Shown here one piece after another: positions 1 to 13,529 of a stretch of 64,000 bases of DNA. Made by a program: the position numbers and the translations under genes. The notes beneath the pieces are model-generated. The model was given only the letters and a program-made list of their open reading frames with translations. It was not told where the DNA came from and did not search any database. Every line of letters begins with the position of its first letter. Positions within the stretch are counted from its first letter, which is position 1. The stretch is from Endocalyx cinctus (Eukaryota > Ascomycota > Sordariomycetes > Amphisphaeriales > Apiosporaceae), in the NCBI GenBank assembly GCA_001600455.1, contig BCKC01000002.1, positions 5,731,682 through 5,795,681 of the forward strand, read 5' to 3'.

Positions 1-123
1 TCATTCATCAATTCCAAATATGACTATCTCTACTAGAAATATAACGATGGCTGGAAATGCTCGTGCTATAGTGACACAGCACCGCTAGTGTAGTGTCATG
101 TAATAAAGAGAAAAAAAAGGAAA

Positions 124-128
<5 letters not shown>

Positions 129-158
<30 letters not shown>
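129..158. repeat. (AG)n microsatellite
   Basis: About 15 uninterrupted AG dinucleotides, read directly. Nothing coding overlaps it. Confidence 0.95.
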
Positions 159-160
<2 letters not shown>

Positions 161-2452
161 GAACCGTCAACTGCAAGGCTGACATTGACAAGATGATTGA
201 TGCAGTCGTGGCGCTGTCTCAGTTAAGCTGGTGTCGCGTTTGTGTAATGTGTAATGGGGTAACAGGGGGGGGTGGTTTAGGATAGTGAATTGTTGGTTTA
301 GGATGACGACCTGACGGATTGAAGATCTTTCAGTCTCAGCCTTAGTTCGTACTGTAAAGTAATAGATCATGCGAAAGCCATTGTTTGCCGAGGTTTGTGT
401 TTCCAAATGTTCGTAATAATATGATACGAAACAGCAAACATACCTTTTTTTTCCCAAGGAAGAAAAAAAAGAAAAAGAAAATAACAACACAGCCTGTATT
501 TTTATTCCAGTCAGTGTCGAAAGCATAATCGGCTTTAATCTGGGGCGGGATGAGCTGATCGTCTCGACTGCCGATTTTGTGTGGACTACACTACGTAAGA
601 TCTGAGGGAGGGAGGGGCATGCTCTAAGGTTTTTTGGCCTTCGGACAATGCGGATGTCGAGATAGTGCATATGAATACTTTTGAGCAGGGGTTAAAAAAA
701 GGGACAGAGATGGGTTTACCCCAGCTTATCGCGAAGGAGTCGAGCTGCGTTGTTAATCATGTCAGGGTGGCGTGTATACATATACGAACGTGATCAGACT
801 TCAAAGTAGTATGCATACCTAGGTACGTAGGTATGGCAGTCAAGCTTGAAAGGTTTAAGTTTCATAAGAGGATTCGTTGATTCATTTTTGCCGTAGAATT
901 ACGGCAATAGAGTAGGTATGCGGTATCAGTATTGGTATCGGCATCAATGTTAAACGCCGTATAAAAGCACGAAGAACAATAATGATGGTACGGCATAAAC
1001 GAGAACGAGGCGCCTGTGACTCGGTACGTTATAAGAAGCCAAACACGAACCCATGTTTCGTGGCGTATATGTATGCGTAGAGATAGAGATGCTCAATCTT
1101 GATAGTGTACGCATATATTATGATACTATACTAGGATAGTATACAAGTACGTACATAGTACACATACATAGTAGTACTAGATGAAGGGTAATACCCTGTC
1201 AATCGGAGCGCGTTTCAGATCCTGTCGAGCGGCACAATGTAGGGTATGACGGAGCGTTTATTGATAGGAGACAGAATGAGATGGTGGATGAATAATTGGG
1301 AATCTGGATGGGACTTACGGGAATAATTGAAATAGTGGAATGGAATGATACCTAGAAATAGAGTAAATTAAGGGACATTATCGACACACGCACGCAAGCA
1401 CTTACAAAGTAACTCAAGCACGATAATGGAACATAATACAGAGTACGGAGTATACGCATATCTACCAGGTAAAGCAAGGTTGAGCGTGTCTACCCAGGTA
1501 TTGTAGATACTGGAATATGAGAGGGCTATGAAATGGATATTCCTTATCGGCAGGGCAAAAAGGACGGAGTAGGTACTTGAGACGGGTACTTAAGTACCTC
1601 ATTTAAGGTTTGAGAAATATACTAACCTAGTACTGTGTACACATTACTGCAGGGAGTACCTATACAGTATTAGCCCTGGGTGAGACGTAAGGTACTTAAG
1701 TAGGTAAGTACTTGCAAGTAGGTAGTATACTTAAATTAATGTGAACCTTTATTTTATTTTATTCATTGATTTTTATTCATTTGTTTACCTTTTACCCCTG
1801 ATTCTTTCTTAATTCAGTTAGCTTTACCGTTATACAGAGAGGGTTTGATACCAAAGTCGTATTAGTCTGTTTAATATGAAATTTTATGTGCGCAACACGT
1901 ACATTCTGTAGTATACATTCTGTCGCATCGCATAATATTTCGCGTATGAGGATTGACCTACCTGCCTTTATGCTATCTTATAGACCCAGAAAATATCTTA
2001 TTGGACATGAGATATATGTAGTATATACGTAGTATGTGTTCTACTGTGTAAGTACCTTGGCTTGGTTTGTGGGTTATTATTTATTTATTTATTCTTTCTT
2101 TTCTAAGTATCCAAATCTAATACATACTTGAAAGTTCAACATCTTAAGGTTATGTCCGCGACTATTTAGAGTAAGTATTCACGTGCTGAGTATTTTGTGC
2201 TTCAGTAAGAACACTATAATTTACACGTGTATGGTACCTTGATACGATAAATAGCACTGTTTTTAGGTACTTAAGTATTTAAGTTACGTCTACTCCGTAC
2301 CCGTTGTTTGTGTATTATGTACGGTACTGTAGGTATTAGGCTGATAAACTTCACTATAAAACTACTAAAAGTACTTAACAGTATACATATAGTGGGCATA
2401 CTACCTAGTGGATGTACAGTACATACCTAATTTGTCTCTTCACTACCCCATC

Positions 2453-2511
2453 CAAAAAAAAAAAAAAAAGAGAGAGAGAGAGAGAGAAGAAGAAGAAGAA
2501 GAAGAAGAAAA
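2453..2511. repeat. compound microsatellite A(n)-(GA)n-(GAA)n
   Basis: A poly-A run is followed by about nine GA units and then about eight GAA units, all purine on the plus strand. Such compound purine tracts are slippage-prone and can form triplex structures. Confidence 0.95.
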
Positions 2512-2789
2512 ATACTACACTACCAAAACACAATCCTTGAAAAGTTGTTATTAATTATTTCTCCTTTTGTAACTTCTATCGACCCCTCTTCTTCTCGCCA
2601 CTGCAAATCCTCCTCGACCCGATTTCGTGTGACTTTTCATTTGCTGTAAGTCAAATGCGTGACGAAAGCGGTAATGAATGGTCAAGTTGAGAATCTATTG
2701 GTACCCGTTGGACACTAGTATAGAAAACAGGAACAACATGAGAGAGAACATGGATCTATGAAGACCATCCTTACATATAGATCATATCG

Positions 2790-2813
2790 GATCAATCAAT
2801 CAATCAATCAATC
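2790..2813. repeat. (ATCA)n microsatellite
   Basis: Five to six tandem ATCA tetranucleotides in intergenic sequence. Confidence 0.85.
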
Positions 2814-4020
2814 GTATACCTTCTTCATGAAATATTGATTGACCTATCAGTATCAGTATTGATCAACCCCGTCCTATCTATACTGTTAAACCCTATTGCC
2901 ATAGAATCTTTTTTTTTTTGTTTAATACACATCTGCATATTCTACTTAGGTACTTACATACTTGTGATACTTGTCAATGTAAAAGAGGAAGAAAAAAAAA
3001 ATTAATCAGAAAAAGAAAGTATAAGAAGATATAAGTAATAAAAAAAACAAGAAGAAAAGTTATTAATATTATCATTATTATTATTATTTTCCATATCTCT
3101 TCTACTCTCCCCAGCTTATAGTATATATAAATACTATTATATAAAGGAAAGAAAAAAAAAAGAAGACGAAGAAGAAAAAGAAAAAGAAAACCCACCTTTT
3201 AAGTTCAATTTTCGGTGTTCACAGCGTTCATCATTTTATTAGTCCTTCAGCGTTGAAACTTGTTTATTAGTGGCGCTCTGCTGGCCCGTTGTCCACTCTC
3301 GCTCCAACAAAGTCCCAGTCCACCTTTTCCCATTCCAGAAGGAATAATTCGTTCTCCCTTCTCTCTTTAACCTGATCATAAATCATAATTCGGCGTACTT
3401 GGACATTCCAATACAATTTCACTTCATCAATCAATATTAAACCGTGTCGCATAGTACCGTCCTTACTATCCATCCGGTCTGCTTTATTCTAATCCTCTCC
3501 TTCCACTAAAATATACCATATTCTCATAATTCACCCGCCTTTGATCAGTATTTGACATACCAGAACTACGAACTATACGATATAATACAATACAATACCA
3601 TACTATTTATCATACCGTCCTTTTCCTTTGATCATCGAGCGAACTGTTCATTTGAAGCATCTACTGTTCTTTTCTCCCAATTCGAGATATCCTTACCGAA
3701 CTTCGTCAAATCTTCTTCAGCTAGAAAGGAGAAGAAAGAAAGAAAGAAGAAGAAAAAGACGTCCAAACGACTTCTCTCCTTTTACCGTCGGCGAGAGATT
3801 AATTCACGTGTAATCGATTCATAATACTATTCCTCCTTTGCGATAATTCTGATCACCATCGCCCCTGGTTATCCGACCCTCTACCCATCGTATATGTGAA
3901 TCGCGACCCCGCTCGTCGACAGCGATCGCGATTGTGCTGGTGTGCGACTGTATTGTTCGCCGCATTTTAAGCCACAGGCTTGACTTTGATTTGATTTAAA
4001 GAGGTTTTTGGAATATCGAC

Positions 4021-6654
4021 ATGTCAGTCATGTTGCAAACACCTTCGCGCGCGTCTACCGCCTCCTCCTCCTCCTTCCAGCCCATCTCTCGGCAGAACAC
4101 CATGTCTTCCTACGATGGCACCCGATCCGCTCGGCAGTCCAAGAGATATTCTATGTCTGCTTTATATATGTCCATGTCAGCAAATGATTCGGAATTGGAA
4201 ATTGAAGATGAGTTGGCAAAAGGTAAATATCATATCCCACCGGTATTTCTGTAATCCGGTCATTCGTTCGTTATTCGGGCTAAAGACTAATGTGTCGGTA
4301 TGATACAGCCCAGAAGATACTCCGTGATCTCAAATCGAAAATATCCTCCCAATCCAAGAAGAACTTCGTGTTGGAAAAAGATGTCCGGTATCTCGATTCG
4401 AGAATTGCTCTTTTGATTCAAAACCGCATGGCGTTGGAAGAAGTATGTTTACTCTTTTGAGACTCAGGAAATAGCACAATTTTCAAGAGATCGTGCGATC
4501 TAACATCCTTCACAGCAAAACGAAGTTGCCAGCCATCTCGAAGATGCCACCGAGCTTCAGGAGGGCGCGTTCCCGAATGACGACAAAACCCAGAAATATG
4601 GAAACCTGATGTTTCTCCTACAGTCGGAGCCGAGACATATTGCCCATCTCTGTAGATTGGTGTCGATGGCGGAGATTGATTCTCTCCTTCAAACTGTGAT
4701 GTTCACCATCTACGGTAACCAGTACGAGAGTCGAGAAGAGCATCTTCTGTTGACCATGTTCCAAGTGCGTAAAATACCAGTCTCGTTTTCGTGGTTCAAA
4801 TAACCCCATACTAACGTTTTTCAACTCTTTTAGTCTGTCTTGACCTACCAATTTGACACAACTCCAGAATATTCCTCGCTTCTTCGTGCGAACACGCCAG
4901 TATCGCGAATGATGACCACATACACTAGGCGTGGACCAGGCCAGAGTTTCTTGCGAACGGTGCTAGCTGATCGGATCAACAGTCTCATAGAACTGAAAGA
5001 TTTGGACCTCGAGATCAACCCCCTGAAAGTTTACGAGCGCATGTGCCAACAAATTGAAGAGGACACCGGGAGCCTACCACCGTCGCTACCGAGAGGAATT
5101 ACCGGAGAGCAGGCTGCCGAAAACCCCCAAGTTCAGGCTATCATCGAGCCGCGATTGACCATGCTTACGGAAATCGCCAACGGCTTCCTCAAAACCATTA
5201 TTGAAGGAATCGAAGATGCTCCATACGGTATCCGCTGGATCTGCAAACAGATTCGAAGCTTAACGAAGCGTAAATACCCCGATGCGAACGATCAGGTCAT
5301 CTGTACCCTGATCGGTGGTTTCTTTTTCTTGCGCTTCATTAACCCCGCCATTGTGACGCCGAAATCGTACATGTTGATCGACGGCATGCCTGCCGAGCGA
5401 CCGCGCCGGACGTTGACGCTGGTGGCCAAGATGCTGCAGAATTTAGCCAACAAGCCATCGTACGCCAAGGAACCGTACATGGCCAAGTTGGCGCCCTTCA
5501 TTCAGCAGAATAAGGATCGTGTCAACAAGTTTATGCTGGACCTGTGCGAGGTGCAAGATTTCTACGAGAGTTTAGAGATGGATAACTACGTTGCCTTGTC
5601 TAAGAAGGACCTGGAGCTGTCCATCACTCTTAACGAAGTATACGCCATGCACTCGCTTATCGAGAAGCATACGGACGAACTGTGCAAGGACGAAAACTCG
5701 CACCTGGCCATCATCATGTCGGAGCTCAGTAAAGCCCCTCCCCAAGTACCGCGAAAAGAGAATCGAGCTATCAACTTGCCTCTCTTCAGTCGGTGGGAAC
5801 ACGCGATGGATGACCTGACGGCTGCCCTGGACATCACCCAAGAAGAAATCTTCTTCATGGAAGCGAAATCCATCTTTGTGCAGGTTATGCGATCGATTCC
5901 CCAGAACGCAACGGTCGCTCGGAGACCTCTTCGCCTCGAGCGCATCGCCGACGCGGCCGCTACGTCGCGAAATGATGCTGTCATGGTGCGCAAGGGTATC
6001 CGAGCCATGGAACTCCTGAGCCAGCTTCAGGAAATGAGAGTTATCGACAAGTCGGACCAATTCAGCCTCCTTAGGGATGAAGTAGAGCAAGAGCTGCAGC
6101 ATCTTGGCTCGCTTAAAGACGGTGTGCTTCTCGAAACGCAGAAGCTTGAGGAGGTGTACAAGACGATCCGCGACCACAACTCGTATCTCGTCGGCCAACT
6201 GGAGACATACAAGAGCTACTTGCACAACGTGCGAAGTCAATCCGAAGGAACACGCCGGAAACAGCAGAAGCAACAGGTCTTGGGTCCGTACAAGTTTACG
6301 CATCAGCAGTTGGAGAAGGAGGGCGTCATTCAGAAGAGCAACGTTCCGGACAACCGGAGAGCTAACATCTACTTCAATTTCACGAGTCCTCTACCTGGAA
6401 CTTTCGTCATCTCACTTCACTACAAGGGTAAGTCTCGCAACATATTCCACCGTCTATGCCGAAAAATCTGGATTCTAACTCACCCCGTATTAGGACGTAA
6501 CCGCGGCTTACTCGAACTCGATCTCAAACTTGACGATCTTCTCGAGATGCAGAAAGATAACCAGGATGACCTGGATCTCGAATATGTGACGTTCAACGTT
6601 TCCAAGGTATTGACATTATTGAACAAACGGTTTGCTAGGAAGAAGGGATGGTGA
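4021..6654 (+). CDS. Ras GTPase-activating protein (RasGAP plus RasGAP_C), Gap1/Sar1 type
   Basis: This protein should stimulate GTP hydrolysis by Ras and so switch off Ras/cAMP or MAPK signalling at the membrane. The model is join(4021..4222, 4309..4442, 4516..4764, 4834..6427, 6494..6654), 779 aa, close to the roughly 770 aa of fission-yeast Gap1. The N-terminus is Ser-rich and is followed by a short helical segment. The RasGAP domain spans about residues 175-480. It has the likely arginine finger in [10 protein letters not shown] (R236) and the family signature [10 protein letters not shown] (R362). A RasGAP_C region follows, with coiled segments at about 590-680. There is no calponin-homology or IQ region, so it is not an IQGAP/Rng2 orthologue. 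The third intron has a weaker GTGCGT donor. The last intron (66 nt) is in frame and stop-free, so retention would add 22 residues. The start is the first ATG that keeps the conserved frame. Confidence 0.93.
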
Positions 6655-9600
6655 AGCGAAAACGAGTCTTTTTAAGATTATTTTTTGCCCATTTTTGATT
6701 CAACCGGCTGAACTTTCCTCTCTCTGACTTTCAATACCCTGTTCTAACACCTATGGCGCGGCGTTACGGCTCCTTACGAATTGATACCACCTGTTTTATA
6801 TATACACACGCGCGAATACTTTGTTCGTTTTCTTCTGGAGAAAGGGCTTCAATATCCACTCGCCATACACGATGAACCCAAACCCACTCAACTGGCTTGG
6901 CTAATGTGGGTTTGGTTACCGGGTATCGGATATTTTAAACCTGGTGAAGGATCCGAGGACCCATGGCCGCCAAGAAAAGTTTTGGTGCCTACCCAGAATG
7001 CATGGATGATTTCAGCATAACGAGGATGAATGGCGATTAGATAGTGTTTGAGGGGGGGAGGTTGTGAGGCTGAGCTGCTGTTACCCAGACAGGCTAAGGA
7101 CATGCGGGCAATGTCGTCACGCTGCCGACGGGGCTCTTATTACTTAATCGACATATCACATCACACAGCGAAGTCGGAAACTTTCGTAACGTCTTCAATA
7201 CTCGGCAGGATATCGGGACAATGGATGACTATGAAAAAAAGAAAAATCTCGGGGGGGGGGGGGGGGGGGGAAGAAGAACCGGGGAGTACTTAAAACACTC
7301 AGTTCTACTGTTTTGCTTCGCTAGTTCATATGAAATAGGGGAAATGTATGTTTGCGTTATTTTTTTATGCACCTATTATTACATAACTTGATAAATGAAG
7401 ACGAGAGAATGGGGAAAGTTGGAGATTGAAAAACAAACCTGTCTGCGAACGTATCAAAATTGATATGTCATTTTACGGTTTTTTTCTTCTTGTTTCCTTT
7501 CCCTTCCATCTCATTTGTTTATTATCTTTGTTTTTGTTTTTTTACCACATCAACCCTGGTGATTAAATATCTCACCTCAGATCTGTCTTCTCCTTTCCGC
7601 GCCTCTCTATCTCTCTCTCTTTGTGTAATAAGTTATAAAGGGAGAAGTATGCTTAGCTAGCTACCAACATGTAATTTTTTTTAGAGAAGGGGGGGTGGTA
7701 GAAATGGGAAAAAAAACATGAAAAAAGAGTTTCTGTTATGTTTTTCCGTTCTGGAAAGTAACAACCAACTCGTACTATATATTAGTTTATTTTTATGTGT
7801 AACTCGAGTGTCTTTCTTGCAGCGATCCTTAGATAATAACGACGATGAGGGCAATGGTACCGAAGAATCGAGCTTCTTGTGATTGATATAGCTTTTTTGT
7901 ATTTTAATTTGGGGGAATGATCCTTGTTTTGTTTTGTTGGACTTCAACTGGATTTATTACCTTATATAACCCGTAGATAGATGAACCTCATGAAATATAT
8001 GTACATTATTCTTTGATGTGAAAGTATTCATGAATACGTATATGTTCAAGTATACGTTTTGAAAATGAATCCCTCTAACTTTGTGATTGGTATCTACCTC
8101 TTTGTATATACATGTAACTAGTTATTCAGAACCTCCGAGACTAAAGCAGTTTTTAGCATTGAACTCTCAAACATTCGCTTTATGGTAATTAGCAAGTAGT
8201 TACATGAGAGTAAATACGTAAATGAATAAATAAGTGTCGTTCGTCAATGATGTCTGACGATATTCGCCTCTTGATTTATCTAGTCAGGGGTAAGCTTAGG
8301 TAAGCTAAGCTGAGGAAGTATGGATGATGGTTAACTAATTAATTACTAAGCAGCACAAGCTACATACCACCGGTACGGTGGTAGTTAGTTACATCCATAT
8401 ATGTGTGTATATATGTACATTTGTTTTCATTCCTTGATTATGATTTATTTGATGAGATAGGTCATATCCTCATGCCATCAGACACGTTGTATAAGTTATT
8501 CTTCAAGTTATCTCAAGAAGATCACCCCCCTCGCCTTTCGAGATAAATACTAACATCCTATTCACGACCGCTTCTCGTCTCTCTTTGATTACTCACCTCA
8601 ATATGATTAATACGAGAATTGAAACAAAGAAAGTATAATAACAAGCATATTTAGATCACTCGTACCCGTGCAGCTGTGGATGTTTAGGATGGAGTAGAAC
8701 ATATCACGTGGTCACTTTATTTCATCCCCACAGAAATCAAATGACAGGTAAATTAGCCAGCTCGCCTTTCGATCTCAACACTCAGTCTTTCCTCCTCCAA
8801 TTTCAAATATTATCCATATTTATTTATTCTATCATCATATCAAGGAGTTTTTTTCATTAATTATTTTTTTCGGCGTGGAAAAGGGTAACTGTTCTCTATC
8901 CTACGGATTATTTAATTAGTTTACCTTTTCTATCAGCCTTCCTCGTACCTTAATTACCTGAACAGCTGACGTAGTTTTTGATACTCGAGTTTTTACATGA
9001 AAAGACGATAACTATTACTACATCTTGTCAAGGTACTACAGTAGTACATGTATTACGGCATGCTTACCTACGTACCTACATCAATAACTCATACTATGTA
9101 CATGTTGAGGCACTTTAATTATTACATTACAAGTATTTAAACCCGCTATGCGCGGCCATATTATAAATAACTTCGGGAATCAAATACTTACTCTCTATAC
9201 TTGAACATATTGATTAAAACTAAGTTACCATAACTTGTTACTCTCATGATAATTACTGAACTAGAAGGAAACACATCATTTTCACAATTAAAAAAACTGT
9301 AGAGCGGAAGTCATTACAGCCTGTTACTTCAAACTCAGTTCGTATAAGAATGGAACATAATATATCTCTGGAAGCCCTTGAATCAACTTAATATTGCGAA
9401 GACCTTCTCACTACATACATACACAAATATAATAGTACTTCAATACCTTCTGTATCAGTCAGTCTTTTGTCAACTGTCCCAATGCTCGCATCTTTCCACC
9501 CCTATCCGTTGATATCAGCCCCTATTTCTCAAGTTATGAGATAAGAAGGAATCTAAAACTTTCATCCTAGCGTAGACAGAAAATATCGCATAAGTTACAT

Positions 9601-10441
9601 ATTTCAAGCCTTCACTTTGCGTTGGTACGCCTGAAATACTTCATCTACTAGAAGAGAACTCCTGAATATACGTCAGCTCAGACGTTAAAACCTGAATTTC
9701 ATGAAATACAAAAGTCACTTCGTAAATAATAATCAAGCAAGTAAAAAAAAAAANAAAANAAAAAAATTTTTACAAATTATTATTAGACCAGAAGAATAGA
9801 AGACTCGAAAAGGTTTTTTTTTTTTTTTTGTTTCTTAAGATGTACCTGTTAATGTACCTGCACGAGTTTGTAGGTGATTAGGCGACTGGCCTGATCGTCT
9901 GATCTAAATCATCCCAATTTCACTCATTCTGCAGCCCAAATTCTCGTAACATACGAAAATACACCTGTAAACACTTTTTGACGGATCAGATCGATTCGTA
10001 GCTTTCTTTTTCTCCATCCCAAACTTTTTAAAATCTTCGAATTTGCTTTTATTTGCAATCAGCAAAAAGAACACTCGAAAATCATTCCTTTCGTATTTGT
10101 ACCTCTCCTGCCTTTCCCCGCACACAAAATACAAAGTAACTTTACAACAATTCAGTTACTTCTCCCCGCCGCTGCCTTCTTCGTTGCCTTTGATTCGATT
10201 ATCATTATCCCTTCCTATCGCGTTTTATAAGAAGTAAGTTTGCCTCTGCTTGCCAAAGAAATAACCACTTTCCCAACCATTCGTAACCCTGACTTCTGCA
10301 ATCTGCTCGTCCCCTAAGAACAGAAACGAAGCTCGTAACGTTTTCTTTTGTTTTCTTTCCGAATTCTTCTGTTTTCGTCGTCGTTTCTTCTGCTCGCCAG
10401 TATCTAATTCGTCTCTTTCCTTTCTACCAGACCAAGACATA
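6655..10441. other. long gene-free interval
   Basis: No convincing gene is visible on either strand. The RasGAP 3' region is followed by AT-rich DNA with homopolymer runs. Poly-G of 20 lies at 7251-7270. A poly-A run at about 9743-9767 holds two undetermined bases (9754 and 9759). Pyrimidine-rich sequence from about 10040 to 10440 is probably the 5' leader of the next gene. Open frames such as 6781-7020 have no recognisable domain and look like chance. Confidence 0.6.
7251..7270. repeat. poly-G homopolymer (20 G)
   Basis: Twenty consecutive G bases, preceded by AAAAATCTC and followed by AAGAAGAA. Runs like this can form G-quadruplexes, and their exact length is often unreliable in assemblies. 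Confidence 0.9.
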
Positions 10442-11959
10442 ATGAACTTCGTTAAGTCTCTGTTCCCCCAGGCGATCCACGCCGTGGTCATCAACGCGTT
10501 CCTGGTCTTCCTCGCCCTCGTGTGTGTTGGCCTTCGATTCTACTCCCGGATCGTAACCAAGGCTGGCCTGTCGTGGGATGACCTGTTTACAGGTCTGTCC
10601 GGAATCTCCGCCGTCGCCCTGCTCATCCAACAGGGTCTCCGTAAGTTCTCTCTTTTCTCGAGACCTTCGAGAAGAATATTCGTGAAGAGCATTAACTCAT
10701 CTTATCTCTATATAGTCGCCGGTTTGGGTCTGGGATATAACATCCCTCAGTCAATCGAGTGGGGAACCACCAATGATATAGTGACAGTATGTCGATATTT
10801 TCTTTTCCTCCTCTTCTCTCTCCTCTTCCTCGTTCCTATTCCACCAGTCGGTCTGACCATGGTACCACTGCACGTGACATTCCTTCACGTAAGAGGAAGA
10901 GGGAAGAGAAAACTGTGAAGGGACCAGATCCGCGCTAACCTGAGGTCTCGTGGCGATAACAATAGATTCTCAAAGGCTTCCGAATCACGTTTGTCCTCAG
11001 CATCAGCGTCATCAAGCTGAGCGCCTTGTGCCTGTATATGCGCATCTTCACCACCAAGAAGATGAAGCACATCTGTATCTGGTCCATGATAGTGATAATC
11101 CTCTGGACCATTTCCAACCTGGTGCAGGAGTTGACAATCTGTGGCATCAACCTCGACGTCGGCAGCCCGATGGGGTCCAGAGCCCTCCCCCAGAACTGCG
11201 CCGAGCGCAAGGCCGTCGACGTGGTCCTCTGTATCTTCAACGGCGCTGCTGACGCCGTCATCCTGCTCCTGCCCATTTGGCCTGTCTGGAAGTTGCAGAT
11301 GAGGAAGTCGGTCAAGATCCACCTGAGCATCGTGTTCTTGTTCGGGCTGAGGTGAGTTGATGCTGCCTTTGCTCTTCTCTGTCTTTTCCTTTTTTTCCCC
11401 TTCCTTTAGTTTTTCAGTCGACGCGAAGAAAAAGAAAATCCCTTCTAAGAAGATGCAACTTTGCAGCGCCACCACCATCGCAATGCTGAGATTGAAGGCC
11501 ATTACCCAGACCGACTACGACGACGACTTGTTCACCACCGTCACGCCGTCTATTTGCTTTGCTGTGATGGAGCCGGCGATCGCAATCATCTCTATCTGTC
11601 TTCCGACCTTCAAACCAATCATGCGAATTATCAGCGACTGGATTGGCAGAGTGGATGTGCGTTGGTATCTCAATTTAGGCTTTTCAATCAGATTTGCTAG
11701 CCGCCACCCGGGCAGAGGAGCGATAGTATTGACCAGTAACGACGGGAGCCCGGTTCAAAATAATTTTTTCAGTCTTCGGAACAATGGCGGCATCGACCTT
11801 CCGGCCCTCCCCGAGCGCGTTGCCCTTGTAGCTAGCGTCAACGAAGACAACAACAACGACGACGACGACAACAACAACAACAACAACGGATGGGTTGGTG
11901 GCGAGTTTACCAGTAGCGACATGCAGCTCATTCCTTACACCGGTGCTCGAAGCACTTGA
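10442..11959 (+). CDS. rhodopsin-domain integral membrane protein (PTH11-related, no CFEM)
   Basis: This is a putative seven-helix plasma-membrane protein of the fungal rhodopsin-domain family. That family is very expanded in Sordariomycetes and its ligands are mostly unknown. The model is join(10442..10640, 10716..10786, 10966..11351, 11467..11959), 382 aa. Hydrophobic helices occur at about residues 14-31, 50-68, 90-115, 128-150, 175-205, 215-235 and 250-275. Family hallmarks are GLGYN after helix 2, KLSALCLYMRIF after the third splice junction, ADAVILLLPIWPVWKLQM, and LRLKAITQTDYDDD near the C-terminus. The cytoplasmic tail is low complexity with an Asp/Asn run (11848-11889). Introns 1-3 have consensus donors (GTAAGT, GTATGT, GTGAGT), and GCTAACC precedes the second acceptor. 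A GTGCGT at 11657 is not used in this model, because every nearby acceptor breaks the frame. There is no CFEM domain. Confidence 0.82.
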
Positions 11960-13159
11960 GCTTCCGACCCGAGTTGGCTGGCACTCCGTCGGATCATGGT
12001 AAGAAACAAGACAGCTATCATAACTACTTGCTCGCCCAGCTGGGCAGCAAGAAGAAGGAAGACACTAACCAGAAGCAGGTAGACATCGTGGTGTGAACTA
12101 AGTGGAACATTAACAAAAAACCGCCCGCCTAATTTTTTTTTCTTCCCCGAAGGAGCTAGTTCAGTCAATCAACTTACTTGCTTGAGCCGTGTATCAAGAG
12201 CTGGAAAGCAAGGATTTCTGTCTTTCGCTCTGGTATATACTTGAGAAGGAAATGATTTATGAATCTTGAATTCAAATCAGGTTGGAATTGCTCTTGTTGG
12301 CTACAAGAAATTGGAGTGAGGTATGGTGAGGGTGGAAGATGGTGTTCTCGGAGGTTATTTATTGGGAAGGTGGAAAAAGTAATTGCCATTAATGTGTTTG
12401 TGTTTTTATAATAAAAGGAAATATCAATTTATAAATCGGTTAATTGCACATTGAAATCTGGTCAAAATCGGATAATATAATAACTCATAAGATCGCGCGA
12501 CTTGCAGTGTTTACAATCCAATCCATGGATGCATGGATGTACCTAGGTACTAACCTCCCTTATTACTTAGGTAGGTACCCATATTACGATATATGGGAAG
12601 TGGGAGTAGCATCTAGTGATGTGCAGAGCACGTTATACCTATTCTGGATTCTCCTCTCCTGTAGATCCCTTTGTTCCATGCCGAATATCTACTGCTAATA
12701 CTCACCGATATACATGTGCCCCATTCACGTCGCATAACACTTAGCCAGTATCACCATGTCTCTTGTCACTAGATTATTATTGTACTGTTTCCTTTGTTCT
12801 CCCTTCTAACAGATAATCTTTTACAAACTAACCTGGTTGAATTTCAACTTAGAAAGGCAGGACGGTGATTTCACAAGCGTACAAGGAAGCACAAACAACG
12901 CAACAGCTAGGTCTGACAAAGAAGTGAAGAAAAGAAACTTCCCTGTGTTTTCATCATGATAGACATTTATAAATAGTTGAATATCCAGCGTGATCTGGTA
13001 TACTCTACCTAAAGGCTAGCTTCGAAATTCATCACTCCCTTTCCTAACAGAATCTATATACCTAAAATACTATATATTATATTTATATATATTAATCATC
13101 ATTATATATCTCAGCAACTCCTTAGTATATATGTATATATCTCCATCCAGAACTTAGCG
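11960..13159. other. intergenic, no gene seen
   Basis: AT-rich sequence with short frames only. It includes a TACCTAGGTACTAACC block at 12540-12556 and an AT-only stretch around 13060-13140 just upstream of the next small gene. Confidence 0.6.
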
Positions 13160-13529
13160 ATGGGCTGTGGGCCTTCCCGCTGTGATAAAGATGATGGCGC
13201 CTCCGTTGTGGAAGTCCGACTCGGCGAGACAAGAGACGAAGCGGTCCATCGACATACGAAGAAGCATGGAAGAGGACATAAAGAATACCAGTTTGAACCG
13301 CCACCTCTCGGTCACAGAAGTAGGCGAGAGTGTGACGATGATGGAATAACAATGGAGCCTCGAGTCCCAATTCCGCCGTAAGCGTTCTCCTACCCATTTT
13401 TCCTATGCTATACCTAAGACATCTCTTCCCTTTTTGCCTCCCATATCGTAATCATCTGCCAACGATAGTGTGTATAGACATCTCCAACCAACGAAAGGGC
13501 CGCCATGGTCAGAGGTTGTAAATTTATAA
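13160..13529 (+). CDS. small hypothetical protein with MGC acylation motif (paralogous in style to 14407-15046)
   Basis: No family is recognised. The unspliced frame gives 73 codons ending at a TAA that lies inside a good donor (CC|GTAAGC at 13378). Splicing join(13160..13377, 13469..13529) instead gives 92 aa, with an acceptor CGATAG at 13466-13468 and a compact in-frame second exon. The protein starts MGCGPS. Gly2 with Ser6 fits N-myristoylation and Cys3 could be palmitoylated, so membrane attachment is inferred. The rest is charged, rich in His, Arg and Asp, and looks disordered. There is no hydrophobic segment. A second MGC-start gene follows 880 bp downstream. The frame has codon-like composition but no homologue I can name. 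Confidence 0.42.

Larger units (their letters stand above)
1..4020. other. intergenic region and upstream leader of the RasGAP gene
   Basis: I find no supportable gene here; the open frames are short and of low complexity. The stretch holds several microsatellites, listed separately, and many copies of short words such as TACCTAGGTA and TACGGAGTA. From about 3450 to 4020 the plus strand becomes pyrimidine-rich, with upstream ATGs at 3628 and elsewhere. This is typical of a long 5' untranslated leader, here of the RasGAP gene that starts at 4021. Transcript ends cannot be set from sequence. Confidence 0.6.

Noticed and set aside
5572..6303. 243-codon minus-strand frame inside the RasGAP gene
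   Set aside because: Antisense shadow of a clearly conserved exon.
6781..7020. 79-codon plus-strand frame after the RasGAP gene
   Set aside because: It starts at a non-ATG codon, has no domain, and lies in probable 3' untranslated sequence.
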